Below, piece by piece: positions 1 through 5,851 of a stretch of 5,851 nucleotides of DNA. Position 1 is the first letter of the stretch, and each line of letters opens with the position of its first letter. The DNA lies in NCBI GenBank assembly GCA_021828425.1, contig JAKARN010000102.1:1-5851 (forward strand). Direction: 5' to 3'. Under the pieces are notes generated by a model. That model made no database searches. It saw only the letters and a list, made by a program, of their open reading frames with translations, and was not told where the DNA came from. The DNA comes from Pseudomonadota bacterium (GTDB taxonomy: Bacteria > Pseudomonadota > Gammaproteobacteria > JAKAQQ01). The position numbers and the translations under genes were made by a program.

Positions 1-773
1 CCCGACAGAACGACATGGTGCTCATGACGCAGAAGCGCGGTGGATGCATCAAAGGCATATCCCGTGTAATGGCTGTCGGGGCCGAGCCGGATCGCACTCA
101 GGCTCGCGGCTTGCGTATTGCCATCTCCGGTCTGTTCTAGGTAATGCGTCAGCGCGGCATCCGGCGCGAGCAGGATTTCAGTGACGGTGTTGACCCGCTG
201 GGGTTGTGATCCGGGCGGCGCCGACCGATCCGGCCGGGGCTCGAATCCCCAGCGATGGCGCTCGATCACCGAGGCTTGGGACCCTTTGCCAAGATGGATC
301 AGCACACGGGGGAAAAGGTGCCGCACCCCCGTTTCCGAACGGCACGCCGGATCAGTCGGGTTGCGGGTGCTGAGAACGATTTCGATGGGTTCGTGAACCA
401 CGAGACCATCGGGTATTTCAAGCAGGAGGCCATCTTCGAAGGCCTGCGTATTCCACTCACTGAGTACACGCCCGGAAGCCCGGGCCACTTGACCGACCCA
501 GGGGAGCAGGAGATCAGGGGCTTTTTGGAAAGCCTGGCGGAATGACAGGGCCCGCCAGCCGGATCTGCGCTTCGGAACCTGGATAACCGGACGCAGCGAC
601 GTCGGAGGGGTATCCGCCGACCACTCAAACAGCCGGGTTCGAGTGTATTTCCATGACTCGTCCCGTTTTGTCTGGAGAGCCGGCTTGGCCCGGAGACCGG
701 AGCACCAGTCTTCCCAGGACAGCCTCTGATCCAGAGGCTTGGGTGCCCCCCCGGGCTCCAAGGGGGCATTCAT
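1..773 (-). CDS. sufD: SufD, Fe-S cluster assembly scaffold subunit (3' end cut off by the window)
   Basis: SufD is the non-catalytic partner of SufB in the cytoplasmic SufBC2D complex, which builds Fe-S clusters from persulfide sulfur and iron. I translated the open frame by hand: 257 codons from the ATG at 771-773 run to the window edge without a stop. Family marks are the N-terminal block RDESWKYTRTRLFEW (residues 37-51) and LLLEIPDGLVVHEPIEIVL (116-134), which opens the beta-helix core. The frame ends in the repeat-rich core, so the C-terminal part, including the histidine equivalent to E. coli His360, is outside the window. The start is fixed by a 4-nt ATGA overlap with the sufC stop and by AAGGAG 8 nt upstream. 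A 7-bp GC stem covers codons 2-10. Identification rests on motif recognition plus position after sufB and sufC; SufB/SufD paralogy is the only alternative, and sufB is already present. Confidence 0.93.
   Translation of the reverse strand, partial: MNAPLEPGGAPKPLDQRLSWEDWCSGLRAKPALQTKRDESWKYTRTRLFEWSADTPPTSLRPVIQVPKRRSGWRALSFRQAFQKAPDLLLPWVGQVARASGRVLSEWNTQAFEDGLLLEIPDGLVVHEPIEIVLSTRNPTDPACRSETGVRHLFPRVLIHLGKGSQASVIERHRWGFEPRPDRSAPPGSQPQRVNTVTEILLAPDAALTHYLEQTGDGNTQAASLSAIRLGPDSHYTGYAFDASTALLRHEHHVVLS
742..764. repeat. Short dispersed repeat, copy 1 (in the sufD start)
   Basis: Read on the minus strand, this 23-nt stretch matches plus-strand positions 4773-4795 at 22 of 23 bases. The shared core is GCCCGGGGGGGCACC, with CCCTTGG on its 5' side. 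It encodes residues 4-11 of SufD, ahead of the conserved core. It may be coincidence in GC-rich DNA. Confidence 0.4.
744..768 (-). promoter_or_regulatory. GC hairpin just after the sufD start codon
   Basis: TGCCCCC (744-750) and GGGGGCA (762-768) are exact reverse complements around an 11-nt loop. In the mRNA the stem begins 2 nt after the sufD ATG. Such a stem would hinder independent ribosome loading on sufD and favour entry by ribosomes finishing sufC. The regulatory role is inferred. Confidence 0.4.
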
Positions 774-1528
774 GCGCGTTGCTCCTTAAGCAGCCAGTCA
801 TAACCCCGTTTCTCGAGCATTGGGGCGAGGTCAGCATCACCGGATTGGACCATCCGGCCATTGATGAGAACGTGAATCCGGTCCGGGCGGAGGTGGTCCA
901 GCATGCGCTGGTAGTGCGTCACAAGGAGAAACGAGCGTTGGGAATCCCGCATGGATTCGATCCCATGGGCTACCGTGCGCAGTGCATCGATGTCCAGCCC
1001 CGAATCGGTTTCGTCCAGAAGCGCCAGGCGAGGTTCCAAAAGACGCATCTGCAGAATCTCGTTGCGCTTTTTCTCGCCGCCCGAAAAACCCTGATTGACG
1101 GCTCGCTCGAGCAGTTCCGGTTTCATTCCCATCTGCTCGAGCGCAGAGCGAGATCGTGACAGGAAATCCAGCGCATCCCATTCGGGCAATCCCCGAGTTT
1201 TCCGGATGGCGTTGACGATGGTCCTCAGAAAAAGGGCATTGCCAAGACCGGGAATTTCAACCGGGTACTGGAAAGCCAAGAAAAGCCCCCGGTGGGCGCG
1301 CTCTTCCGTCTTGAGCGCAAGCAGGTCTTCTCCCGCAAAACGCACCTGGCCCTGCCGGATCGTGTAGGTCTCGGATCCCGCAAGCGTCTGGACCAGGGTG
1401 CTTTTCCCGGAACCGTTCGGCCCCATGATGACGTGCATTTCGCCGGCTGGAACTTCGAGATCGATGCCCTGGAGTACCGGCCGGTCACCGACCGACACAT
1501 GGAGATTTTTAATTTCAAGAAGATTCAT
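770..1528 (-). CDS. sufC: SufC, ABC-type ATPase of the SUF Fe-S assembly complex
   Basis: SufC is the cytoplasmic ATPase that dimerises on SufB-SufD and drives the shape change needed for cluster building; it is not a transporter. The 252-residue product (E. coli SufC has about 248) has all ABC motifs in order: Walker [10 protein letters not shown] (36-44), Q-loop Gln87 in FQYP, the signature [14 protein letters not shown] (148-161), Walker [13 protein letters not shown] (168-179) with Glu173 as the likely catalytic base, and the switch His205 in VTHY. The form FSGGEKKRN followed by [12 protein letters not shown] is typical of SufC rather than of transporter ATPases. An ATG 29 codons further upstream is in frame, but the start at 1526-1528 is preferred: it gives the family N-terminus [11 protein letters not shown], overlaps the sufB stop by 4 nt, and has AAGGAG 7 nt upstream. 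Confidence 0.97.
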   Translation of the reverse strand: MNLLEIKNLHVSVGDRPVLQGIDLEVPAGEMHVIMGPNGSGKSTLVQTLAGSETYTIRQGQVRFAGEDLLALKTEERAHRGLFLAFQYPVEIPGLGNALFLRTIVNAIRKTRGLPEWDALDFLSRSRSALEQMGMKPELLERAVNQGFSGGEKKRNEILQMRLLEPRLALLDETDSGLDIDALRTVAHGIESMRDSQRSFLLVTHYQRMLDHLRPDRIHVLINGRMVQSGDADLAPMLEKRGYDWLLKEQRA

Positions 1529-2970
1529 CCCACCGCTCCTTCGAGAGTCACGGACAACAGTTTCTGGGCTTCTACGGCGAATTCGAGCGGCAGTTTGAGC
1601 AGGACATCCCGGCAAAACCCGTTGACGATGAGACCGGTTGCTTCCTCTTCTGTCAGTCCCCGTTGCCGACAGTAAAAAAGTTGAGCAGCCGAGATTTTTG
1701 AGGTGGTGGCCTCGTGCTCGGCACGGGCCGATGCGTTTTCCACCTCGATCACCGGAAAGGTGTCGGCCCGGGCATCCGAACCGATCAACAGGGAATCACA
1801 CTGGGTGTAGTTACGGGCCGTCTGGGCCGCCGGCCCCATCCGGACGAGTCCCCGGTAGGCATTGTGACCATGTCCGGCCGAGATACCCTTGGACAGGATG
1901 GTGCTCCGGGTTCGACGACCGAGATGGATCATCTTGGTTCCGGTATCGGCTTGCTGGTAGTTGCGCGCCACGGCAATTGAATAAAACTCGCCCACACTGT
2001 CATCTCCCCTCAACACACAGCTTGGATATTTCCAGGTGATCGCGGATCCGGTTTCGACCTGGACCCAGGAAATATGGGAACGGTCGCCTCGGCATTCCCC
2101 CCGTTTGGTCACAAAATTGTAGATACCCCCTTCTCCCCGTTCATTGCCGGGATACCAGTTCTGGACCGTGGCATAGCGGATCTCGGCGTCTTTGAGGGCA
2201 ACGAGCTCGACAACGGCCGCGTGCAGCTGGTTCTCGTCGCGCATGGGTGCCGTGCAGCCCTCCAGATAGCTCACGCTGGCGCCTTCATCGGCAATGATCA
2301 GCGTACGCTCAAACTGTCCGGTTTTCGCGGCATTGATGCGGAAATATGTCGACAGTTCAAGCGGGCATCGAACCCCCTTGGGAATGTAGACAAAAGAGCC
2401 ATCTGTAAAGACGGCCGAGTTCAGTGCCGCAAAGAAGTTGTCGCCGGGTGGAACGACGGTTCCCAGATAGGTTCGTACCAAATCCGGATAATCCCGGATG
2501 GCCTCAGAAATCGGACAGAACACCACACCGGCCTGAGCCAGGGTTTCTCGGAAGGTCGTGGCCACCGAGACGCTGTCAAAAACCGCATCGACAGCAACGC
2601 CTGCGAGAGCGGCCCGTTCGTGCAGGGGAATTCCCAGCTTTTCGTAGGTCTCGAGGAGCTTGGGATCGATGTCTTCGAGCGAACCGACGGAAGGGCGGGA
2701 TTTCGGCGAGGAGTAGTAGGAAAATCCCTGGTAATCAATCGGGTCATAGCGAGCGATGGACCAGTGGGGTTCTTTCATCCGTTGCCAGCCGTGAAAGGCA
2801 GCCAACCGCCAGTCCCTCATGAAATCGGGTTCCTGCTTGATGGCCGATAAACGCTGGATCATGGCCTCATCCAGACCAGGCGGAAAGGTCTCCTGCTCAA
2901 TGTCGGTCACAAATCCGGCCGTGTAGTTCCGCTGAATCAGGGACTCCAGGTTCTGGGATTCGGCGCTCAA
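1525..2970 (-). CDS. sufB: SufB, core Fe-S cluster scaffold subunit (TTG start)
   Basis: SufB accepts sulfur as persulfide and, with SufD and SufC, assembles the nascent Fe-S cluster in the cytoplasm. The product is 481 residues; E. coli SufB has 495. Conserved blocks are [20 protein letters not shown] (67-86), [21 protein letters not shown] (193-213), SYLEGCTAP (234-242), [12 protein letters not shown] (386-397), EHEATTSKI (418-426), LFYCRQRGL (431-439) and [12 protein letters not shown] (461-472). Cys391 aligns with the essential E. coli Cys405, Glu420 with Glu434, and Cys239 lies in the position of the Cys254 region, so the scaffold looks catalytically intact. The start is TTG at 2968-2970. 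The first ATG is at codon 37 and would remove part of the conserved N-terminus ([20 protein letters not shown]). GGAG lies 9 nt before the TTG. The start overlaps the regulator stop as TTGA, and the end overlaps sufC as ATGA. Confidence 0.97.
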   Translation of the reverse strand: MSAESQNLESLIQRNYTAGFVTDIEQETFPPGLDEAMIQRLSAIKQEPDFMRDWRLAAFHGWQRMKEPHWSIARYDPIDYQGFSYYSSPKSRPSVGSLEDIDPKLLETYEKLGIPLHERAALAGVAVDAVFDSVSVATTFRETLAQAGVVFCPISEAIRDYPDLVRTYLGTVVPPGDNFFAALNSAVFTDGSFVYIPKGVRCPLELSTYFRINAAKTGQFERTLIIADEGASVSYLEGCTAPMRDENQLHAAVVELVALKDAEIRYATVQNWYPGNERGEGGIYNFVTKRGECRGDRSHISWVQVETGSAITWKYPSCVLRGDDSVGEFYSIAVARNYQQADTGTKMIHLGRRTRSTILSKGISAGHGHNAYRGLVRMGPAAQTARNYTQCDSLLIGSDARADTFPVIEVENASARAEHEATTSKISAAQLFYCRQRGLTEEEATGLIVNGFCRDVLLKLPLEFAVEAQKLLSVTLEGAVG

Positions 2971-3470
2971 GGGCTGGGGCTCCGTTTACGGGTGTTGACG
3001 TCGGAAACATCGGTCGATCCGGACGGCCGGGACGGAGAAGAGACCGAGCGGATCGAGGAACGGTAGAGGCCTTGGGCGGTCAGGTCCTGCAAGGTGATTT
3101 TCGACAGCGCCTCGCGCAGCACCTGGTTGATCCGCTGCCAGGGCGGACTCACCGCACAAAAACCCTCACGATCGCAGACATGGGCCGCGAGTCCACACTC
3201 AATGACGGCCACCCGGCCTTCCAATGCTTCCAGAATTTCAAGTGCTGTCATGGTACTGGCCGGTCGGGCCAGACGGTACCCACCATGAGGGCCGCGTTGG
3301 GACTCAAGCAGATGGGCACGGACCAGCATTTTGAGCAGCTTGCCGACCGTGGCATAGGAAAGATGGGTTTCCTGCGACAGTTCGGTTGCCGTTTTCCAGG
3401 GAAGGTTTTGCCGATCCATGGCTGCAAGCAGCACGGTTCCATAGTCGGTCAACTTGCGGATGCGCAACAT
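2967..3470 (-). CDS. Rrf2/IscR-family SUF operon regulator
   Basis: This is a winged-helix transcription regulator of the Rrf2 family, closest in pattern to the SUF-system regulators described in Xanthomonas-like bacteria (TIGR02944 type). The N-terminus [18 protein letters not shown] is typical. The helix-turn-helix spans roughly residues 25-52, and the wing carries [13 protein letters not shown] (58-70) before the dimerisation helix [11 protein letters not shown] (75-85). Three cysteines, Cys92, Cys99 and Cys105, match the cluster ligands of IscR (92, 98, 104). The position of the fourth IscR ligand, His107, is Ser108 here, as I recall for this subfamily. The protein is 167 residues, longer than the usual 150 or so, because of a Ser/Arg-rich tail from about 136 on. 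By inference it binds an Fe-S cluster and represses its own operon through the palindrome 35 nt upstream. The gene is first in the operon and overlaps sufB by 4 nt. No strong Shine-Dalgarno is visible (GGGG about 9 nt upstream). Confidence 0.93.
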   Translation of the reverse strand: MLRIRKLTDYGTVLLAAMDRQNLPWKTATELSQETHLSYATVGKLLKMLVRAHLLESQRGPHGGYRLARPASTMTALEILEALEGRVAVIECGLAAHVCDREGFCAVSPPWQRINQVLREALSKITLQDLTAQGLYRSSIRSVSSPSRPSGSTDVSDVNTRKRSPSP

Positions 3471-3504
3471 CGAAATGGCCCCAACTCTTCACCAGATCGT
3501 ACAA

Positions 3505-3517
3505 GACTATTTTAGTC
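3505..3517 (-). promoter_or_regulatory. IscR type 1-like operator core in the suf operon promoter
   Basis: The 13 bases GACTATTTTAGTC form a perfect 5-bp inverted repeat around a 3-nt AT spacer. They match the central GACTRWWWYAGTC of the E. coli IscR type 1 consensus at every position on both strands. The outer consensus arms are poorly kept (one of six positions on one side, three of six on the other). The site lies 35 bp before the ATG of the Rrf2 regulator, where an autoregulatory operator belongs. Binding by the neighbouring regulator is inferred. Confidence 0.7.
3509..3514 (-). promoter_or_regulatory. Candidate -10 box of the suf operon promoter
   Basis: On the minus strand these bases read TAAAAT, five of six matching TATAAT, and they sit inside the operator palindrome, so a bound regulator would cover the promoter. 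No good -35 box lies at 16-18 bp. A TTGACT at 3539-3544 is a good -35 sequence but is 24 bp away, too far for a standard promoter. The implied start of transcription is roughly 30 nt before the regulator ATG. Confidence 0.35.
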
Positions 3518-3605
3518 CAAATAACGGAAGAGCGCCACAGTCAAGGCGAAGAGAGGAGGGCATGGAGTGGCGGGGGCACACGCCTGAGATCCTGGATGAC
3601 CGCGG

Positions 3606-3636
3606 GCCGTCCATGGGTCGGCGGATGATGGACGGC
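3606..3636. repeat. 9-bp perfect inverted repeat in the intergenic gap
   Basis: GCCGTCCAT (3606-3614) and ATGGACGGC (3628-3636) are exact reverse complements around a 13-nt loop. No T-run follows on either strand, so it is not a standard intrinsic terminator. It may be a structured leader or a binding site; its function is unknown. Confidence 0.6.
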
Positions 3637-3759
3637 GTGGCCGGTGGCCCCAATCGGTTTGAGTGGGTGAGGGCAAGCCGGCTGTAGCTCCGGATGTTGT
3701 CTCGGGCATCTGCTCATCAGGCGCCCGTGGAATCCGAGGCCTTTCCTTGGGAGATGTTT

Positions 3760-3817
3760 TTCGGATAACCCTGAACACCCGGTTACCGGGTGCCGATTTC
3801 GTGGATGTTTATCCGAA
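3760..3817. repeat. Nested inverted repeat across the dehydrogenase stop codon
   Basis: The outer arms are TTCGGATAA (3760-3768) and TTATCCGAA (3809-3817), 9 bp and exact. Inside them lies a 7-bp GC-rich hairpin, CACCCGG TTA CCGGGTG (3776-3792). The stop codon of the acyl-CoA dehydrogenase gene is part of one outer arm. On the minus strand the structure is followed by AAAAAC rather than a T-run, so it is not a classical intrinsic terminator. It could stabilise or define the 3' end of the dehydrogenase mRNA. Confidence 0.6.
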
Positions 3818-5413
3818 TTCCGGAAAGTCCCAGATCTCAGGGTCAGTGCAAGCCCAGGACGGCAACTCTTCGCCCGCGATGAGGTGATGGGTGTAAAGCG
3901 AGGCCAACTTGGAAAAACGGGCATCCTGAACACCCAGGCCATAAAGCAGGGCCACACTGGCTGCATCGGCAAGGATGCGGAGTCGGTTTTTCGCTGACCA
4001 CTGGAGCGCCGCCTCCGTTTCGGTCCCCATCCCCTCCACCGTTTTACGGACTTGGGCCCAGGCGAGTCGGGCTTCCGGCGTGTGCGCCTCGTCCAGGGCG
4101 GTTCCCAGCCATTCGAGGAAGGGCTCATGCGCTTTTTTCTTCCGAATGACCTCGAGGAGTTCCAGGGCCTGGATGTTGCTCGTCCCTTCCCAGATGGGAG
4201 TAATCAGGGCCTCCCGGTGCCAGCGGGCCACAGCGAACTCTTCAAGAAAGCCCAGCCCGCCAAACAACTCCATGGCCAGTGCAGTGATCCGGCTGGCATG
4301 TTCAGCCGTCCGGTTCTTGGCAAGATGGCTCCACAGCCGGGCCTGGTGGTAGGGCAGCGGGTACGGGGGTTTCGACTGCCAGACCTGGTCGAACTGGCTG
4401 ACAGCCATGAAGGCCAGAGCCAGTCCACCGGCTTGCCGGACACGCATTTCGGCCAGGTCCCGGCGGACCAGGGGATGACCCATGATCGTCTGGCCGAAGG
4501 CTGATCGTCTCCGCACCCGGAACTGGGATTCAAGCAGGGATTTCGCGGCGATCCCCATGCTGGCAATGGCGTTGGCGATGCGGGAGACGGTCAGAACCTC
4601 CATCGTGTAATAGATCCCTTCTTTCGGATCCCCGATCAACAGGGCTTCCGCATTGACGAGCTCGACCTCTCCTGAGGGCACAGCGCGTGTGGCGGACTTG
4701 TTCTTGAGGCGGCGGACATGGAAGTTGAGGCTGCCATCCGCAGTGAGACGAGGCAGGAGGAAAAGGGCGAGACCCTTGGCGCCCGGGGGGGCACCTTCGG
4801 GGCGGGCAGTCGTGAGCGCCCAGTCGGTCAGCCCTGCACCACTTGCAAAGTACTTGTCTCCATCGTGCAGCCGCCAGTTCCCACGGGAATCGACGACGGC
4901 ACGGGTCCGGTTGGCCCCGAGGTCGTTGCCTCCCTGATTTTCGGTCATCCAGGTGGCCCCCCAATACTGGCCGGACAGCAATTTTTCCTTGATGGACGCC
5001 AGTTGGGGAGCATATTTGTGGAGCGCATACGCGGTTTGCCCGGTGATCGTCAGGATGCAGTACAGACCGGGGTCAGCCAACAGATAGCCCAGTGCAAAGT
5101 GGTGCTGCCATGACCCACCCTGATAGGGTGGCAGCAGAATAGAGGCCAGTTTCGGCAGGATCCCGGCCTCGACGGGCGACAGGCGAACTCGGTCGATGCG
5201 CTGTCCGTCGAGATCGTGATGAATCAGGACCGGCGGGCTTTCCTGGTCAATGTGGTAGGCGGCCTGATAGATTTCCCGGCCACACCAGGCACCGAAGCTC
5301 TGGAGTTCTCCCTGATGGTCCGGATAGGCGGGCCAGCAGTACGGGAGGATCGCCTGCAGGTCGGCATCGAGCAGGAAATGGTTTTGGCCGAAAGCGTAAG
5401 AAAGGTGTTGCAT
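3809..5413 (-). CDS. AidB-like acyl-CoA dehydrogenase family flavoprotein
   Basis: This is a cytoplasmic FAD enzyme of the acyl-CoA dehydrogenase superfamily, which oxidises acyl-CoA thioesters to enoyl-CoA; the true substrate is unknown. The 534-residue product is longer than the usual 380-400 and resembles E. coli AidB in plan: an extended N-terminal part (1-150), then WMTENQGGNDLGANRT (155-170) of the flavin-binding middle domain, RLKNKSATRAVPSGEVEL (235-252), the C-terminal helical domain with RRRSAFGQTIMGHPLV (301-316), FGGLGFLEE (384-392), PIWEGTSNIQALELL (406-420), and a C-terminal extension to 534. Glu409 in IWEGTSN aligns with the usual catalytic base, so the enzyme may be active. 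The start at 5411-5413 has GGGG 6 nt upstream and gives MQHLSYAFGQ; an in-frame ATG at 5452 would add 13 residues. It is divergent from serS and 338 bp from the suf operon, and is probably its own transcript. Confidence 0.85.
   Translation of the reverse strand: MQHLSYAFGQNHFLLDADLQAILPYCWPAYPDHQGELQSFGAWCGREIYQAAYHIDQESPPVLIHHDLDGQRIDRVRLSPVEAGILPKLASILLPPYQGGSWQHHFALGYLLADPGLYCILTITGQTAYALHKYAPQLASIKEKLLSGQYWGATWMTENQGGNDLGANRTRAVVDSRGNWRLHDGDKYFASGAGLTDWALTTARPEGAPPGAKGLALFLLPRLTADGSLNFHVRRLKNKSATRAVPSGEVELVNAEALLIGDPKEGIYYTMEVLTVSRIANAIASMGIAAKSLLESQFRVRRRSAFGQTIMGHPLVRRDLAEMRVRQAGGLALAFMAVSQFDQVWQSKPPYPLPYHQARLWSHLAKNRTAEHASRITALAMELFGGLGFLEEFAVARWHREALITPIWEGTSNIQALELLEVIRKKKAHEPFLEWLGTALDEAHTPEARLAWAQVRKTVEGMGTETEAALQWSAKNRLRILADAASVALLYGLGVQDARFSKLASLYTHHLIAGEELPSWACTDPEIWDFPEFG
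4773..4795. repeat. Short dispersed repeat, copy 2 (in the acyl-CoA dehydrogenase)
   Basis: This is the plus-strand counterpart of 742-764, in opposite orientation, with one mismatch in 23. It is antisense to the codons for the loop PEGAPPGAKG (residues 205-214) of the dehydrogenase, a variable surface region. Confidence 0.4.
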
Positions 5414-5548
5414 GCTTGACCCCAAACTAGCCTGTTTCACAGCATAGGCCAAACCCGGATCTGCCTGCTCGTCTCAGCCGTCCGGATAACCATGGCATAA
5501 TGCGCCAGGCTGTCTTCCACATTCTTCCAGCGACCTTAATCAAATTAC
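5414..5548. promoter_or_regulatory. Divergent intergenic region between the dehydrogenase gene and serS
   Basis: This 135-bp spacer must hold promoters for both flanking genes. On the plus strand TGG followed by CATAAT (5493-5501) resembles an extended -10 element with one mismatch, which would place the serS transcript start about 40 nt before its ATG. No convincing -35 box accompanies it. I could not identify the promoter of the dehydrogenase gene. Confidence 0.35.
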
Positions 5549-5851
5549 ATGATCGACATCAAGCTTCTGAGACAGGATCCTGGTGGGGTCGCATCGCAGC
5601 TGGCGCGGCGTGGATTCCGGATGGACATCGATTGGTACATCAGCCAGGAGGCGGAACGCAAGATCCACCAGACGAGTCTTGAAGAACTGCGCAAGCAGCG
5701 CAATGAAGGTTCGAAAAGGGTAGGTGAGCTCAAGTCCATGAAATCCGAGCCCCATGAGCTCGGCGTGCAACTTGAAAAATTGGCCAAGCTAGACCGGGAA
5801 CTCGTCGATGCCGAACAGGCTTTCCAAAAGCTCAGCGCAAGCCTGGAGGCC
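5549..5851 (+). CDS. serS: Seryl-tRNA synthetase, N-terminal part (cut by the window)
   Basis: Seryl-tRNA synthetase charges tRNA-Ser with serine in the cytoplasm. The 101 codons present translate to MIDIKLLRQDPGGVASQLARRGF and onward, the standard start of bacterial SerRS. It continues into the long antiparallel coiled-coil arm that grips the tRNA (from about residue 30: SLEELRKQRNEGSKRVGELK, then a turn near 66-71 and the returning helix LEKLAKLDRELVDAEQAFQKL). The class II catalytic domain lies beyond the right edge. An in-frame TAA at 5537-5539 forces the start to be at 5549 or later, and 5549 gives the family N-terminus. No clear Shine-Dalgarno is visible; the preceding bases are AT-rich. 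Confidence 0.95.
   Translation, partial: MIDIKLLRQDPGGVASQLARRGFRMDIDWYISQEAERKIHQTSLEELRKQRNEGSKRVGELKSMKSEPHELGVQLEKLAKLDRELVDAEQAFQKLSASLEA

Larger units (their letters stand above)
3471..3808. other. Intergenic region between the acyl-CoA dehydrogenase and suf operon
   Basis: This 338-bp stretch holds no gene I can support. Its open frames on both strands are short, rich in Pro, Arg, Ser and Gly, and have no recognisable motif or good ribosome binding site. What it does hold is the operator and promoter next to the regulator, a 9-bp hairpin in the middle, and most of a nested inverted repeat next to the dehydrogenase stop codon. Confidence 0.6.

Noticed and set aside
746..752. Seven-base G tract near the sufD start as a slippage or phase-variation site
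   Set aside because: The frame is open and correct on both sides, the tract is short, and a core scaffold gene is an unlikely phase-variable locus.
299..769. A 156-codon minus-strand open frame rich in Arg, Pro and Ser
   Set aside because: It is an alternative frame of sufD; the frame from 773 carries the SufD motifs and stays open to the window edge.
653..1159. A 168-codon plus-strand open frame
   Set aside because: It is antisense to the sufC/sufD junction; both sufC and sufD are clear by motifs.
2074..2850. A 258-codon open frame on the plus strand
   Set aside because: It lies wholly antisense to sufB, has no recognisable motif or ribosome site, and reflects GC-rich codon bias on the opposite strand.
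3539..3544. TTGACT as the -35 box of the suf promoter
   Set aside because: It is 24 bp from the best -10 candidate, and at normal spacing only poor -10 sequences are found.
3776..3792. Inner hairpin as an intrinsic terminator of the dehydrogenase gene
   Set aside because: The stem and loop are suitable, but no T-run follows on either strand, so it is recorded as a repeat instead.
3541..4128. A 195-codon minus-strand open frame extending into the intergenic gap
   Set aside because: It is mostly an alternative frame of the dehydrogenase C-terminus, and its part in the gap is low-complexity with no family resemblance.

Overview
The window is an ordinary-looking bacterial chromosomal segment, GC-rich by eye. 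It carries the front of a SUF iron-sulfur cluster assembly operon on the minus strand, an acyl-CoA dehydrogenase gene upstream on the same strand, and the divergent start of a seryl-tRNA synthetase gene. The Rrf2-type regulator in front of sufBCD matches the SUF-regulator branch known from Xanthomonas-like proteobacteria. I cannot name the organism: a proteobacterium, or an acidophile such as Leptospirillum or Acidithiobacillus, would fit, but this is a guess from family resemblance.

Layout from right to left, following minus-strand transcription. serS (5549 to the window edge, plus strand, partial) is separated by 135 bp from an AidB-like acyl-CoA dehydrogenase gene (5413 to 3809, minus). 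A 338-bp gap follows (3471-3808). It holds a nested inverted repeat across the dehydrogenase stop codon, a second 9-bp hairpin, and next to the regulator a palindrome that matches the core of the E. coli IscR type 1 operator exactly. The gap is followed by the Rrf2 regulator (3470-2967), sufB (2970-1525), sufC (1528-770) and sufD (773 to the left edge, truncated). All four genes of this operon overlap by exactly 4 nt, each with a Shine-Dalgarno-like sequence inside the preceding gene, so translation is probably coupled.

How the genes work together: SufB, SufC and SufD form the SufBC2D scaffold complex that assembles Fe-S clusters. The regulator has three cysteines placed as in IscR, so it probably senses cluster supply and controls its own operon through the palindrome, closing a feedback loop. 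The cysteine desulfurase and sulfur carrier (SufS with SufE or SufU) that the scaffold needs would be expected beyond the left edge. The acyl-CoA dehydrogenase and serS have no evident functional tie to SUF. I found no transfer RNA, rRNA, CRISPR array, insertion sequence or phage gene. Nothing here amounts to a new system; the most useful observations are the operator, the coupled layout and several small inverted repeats.
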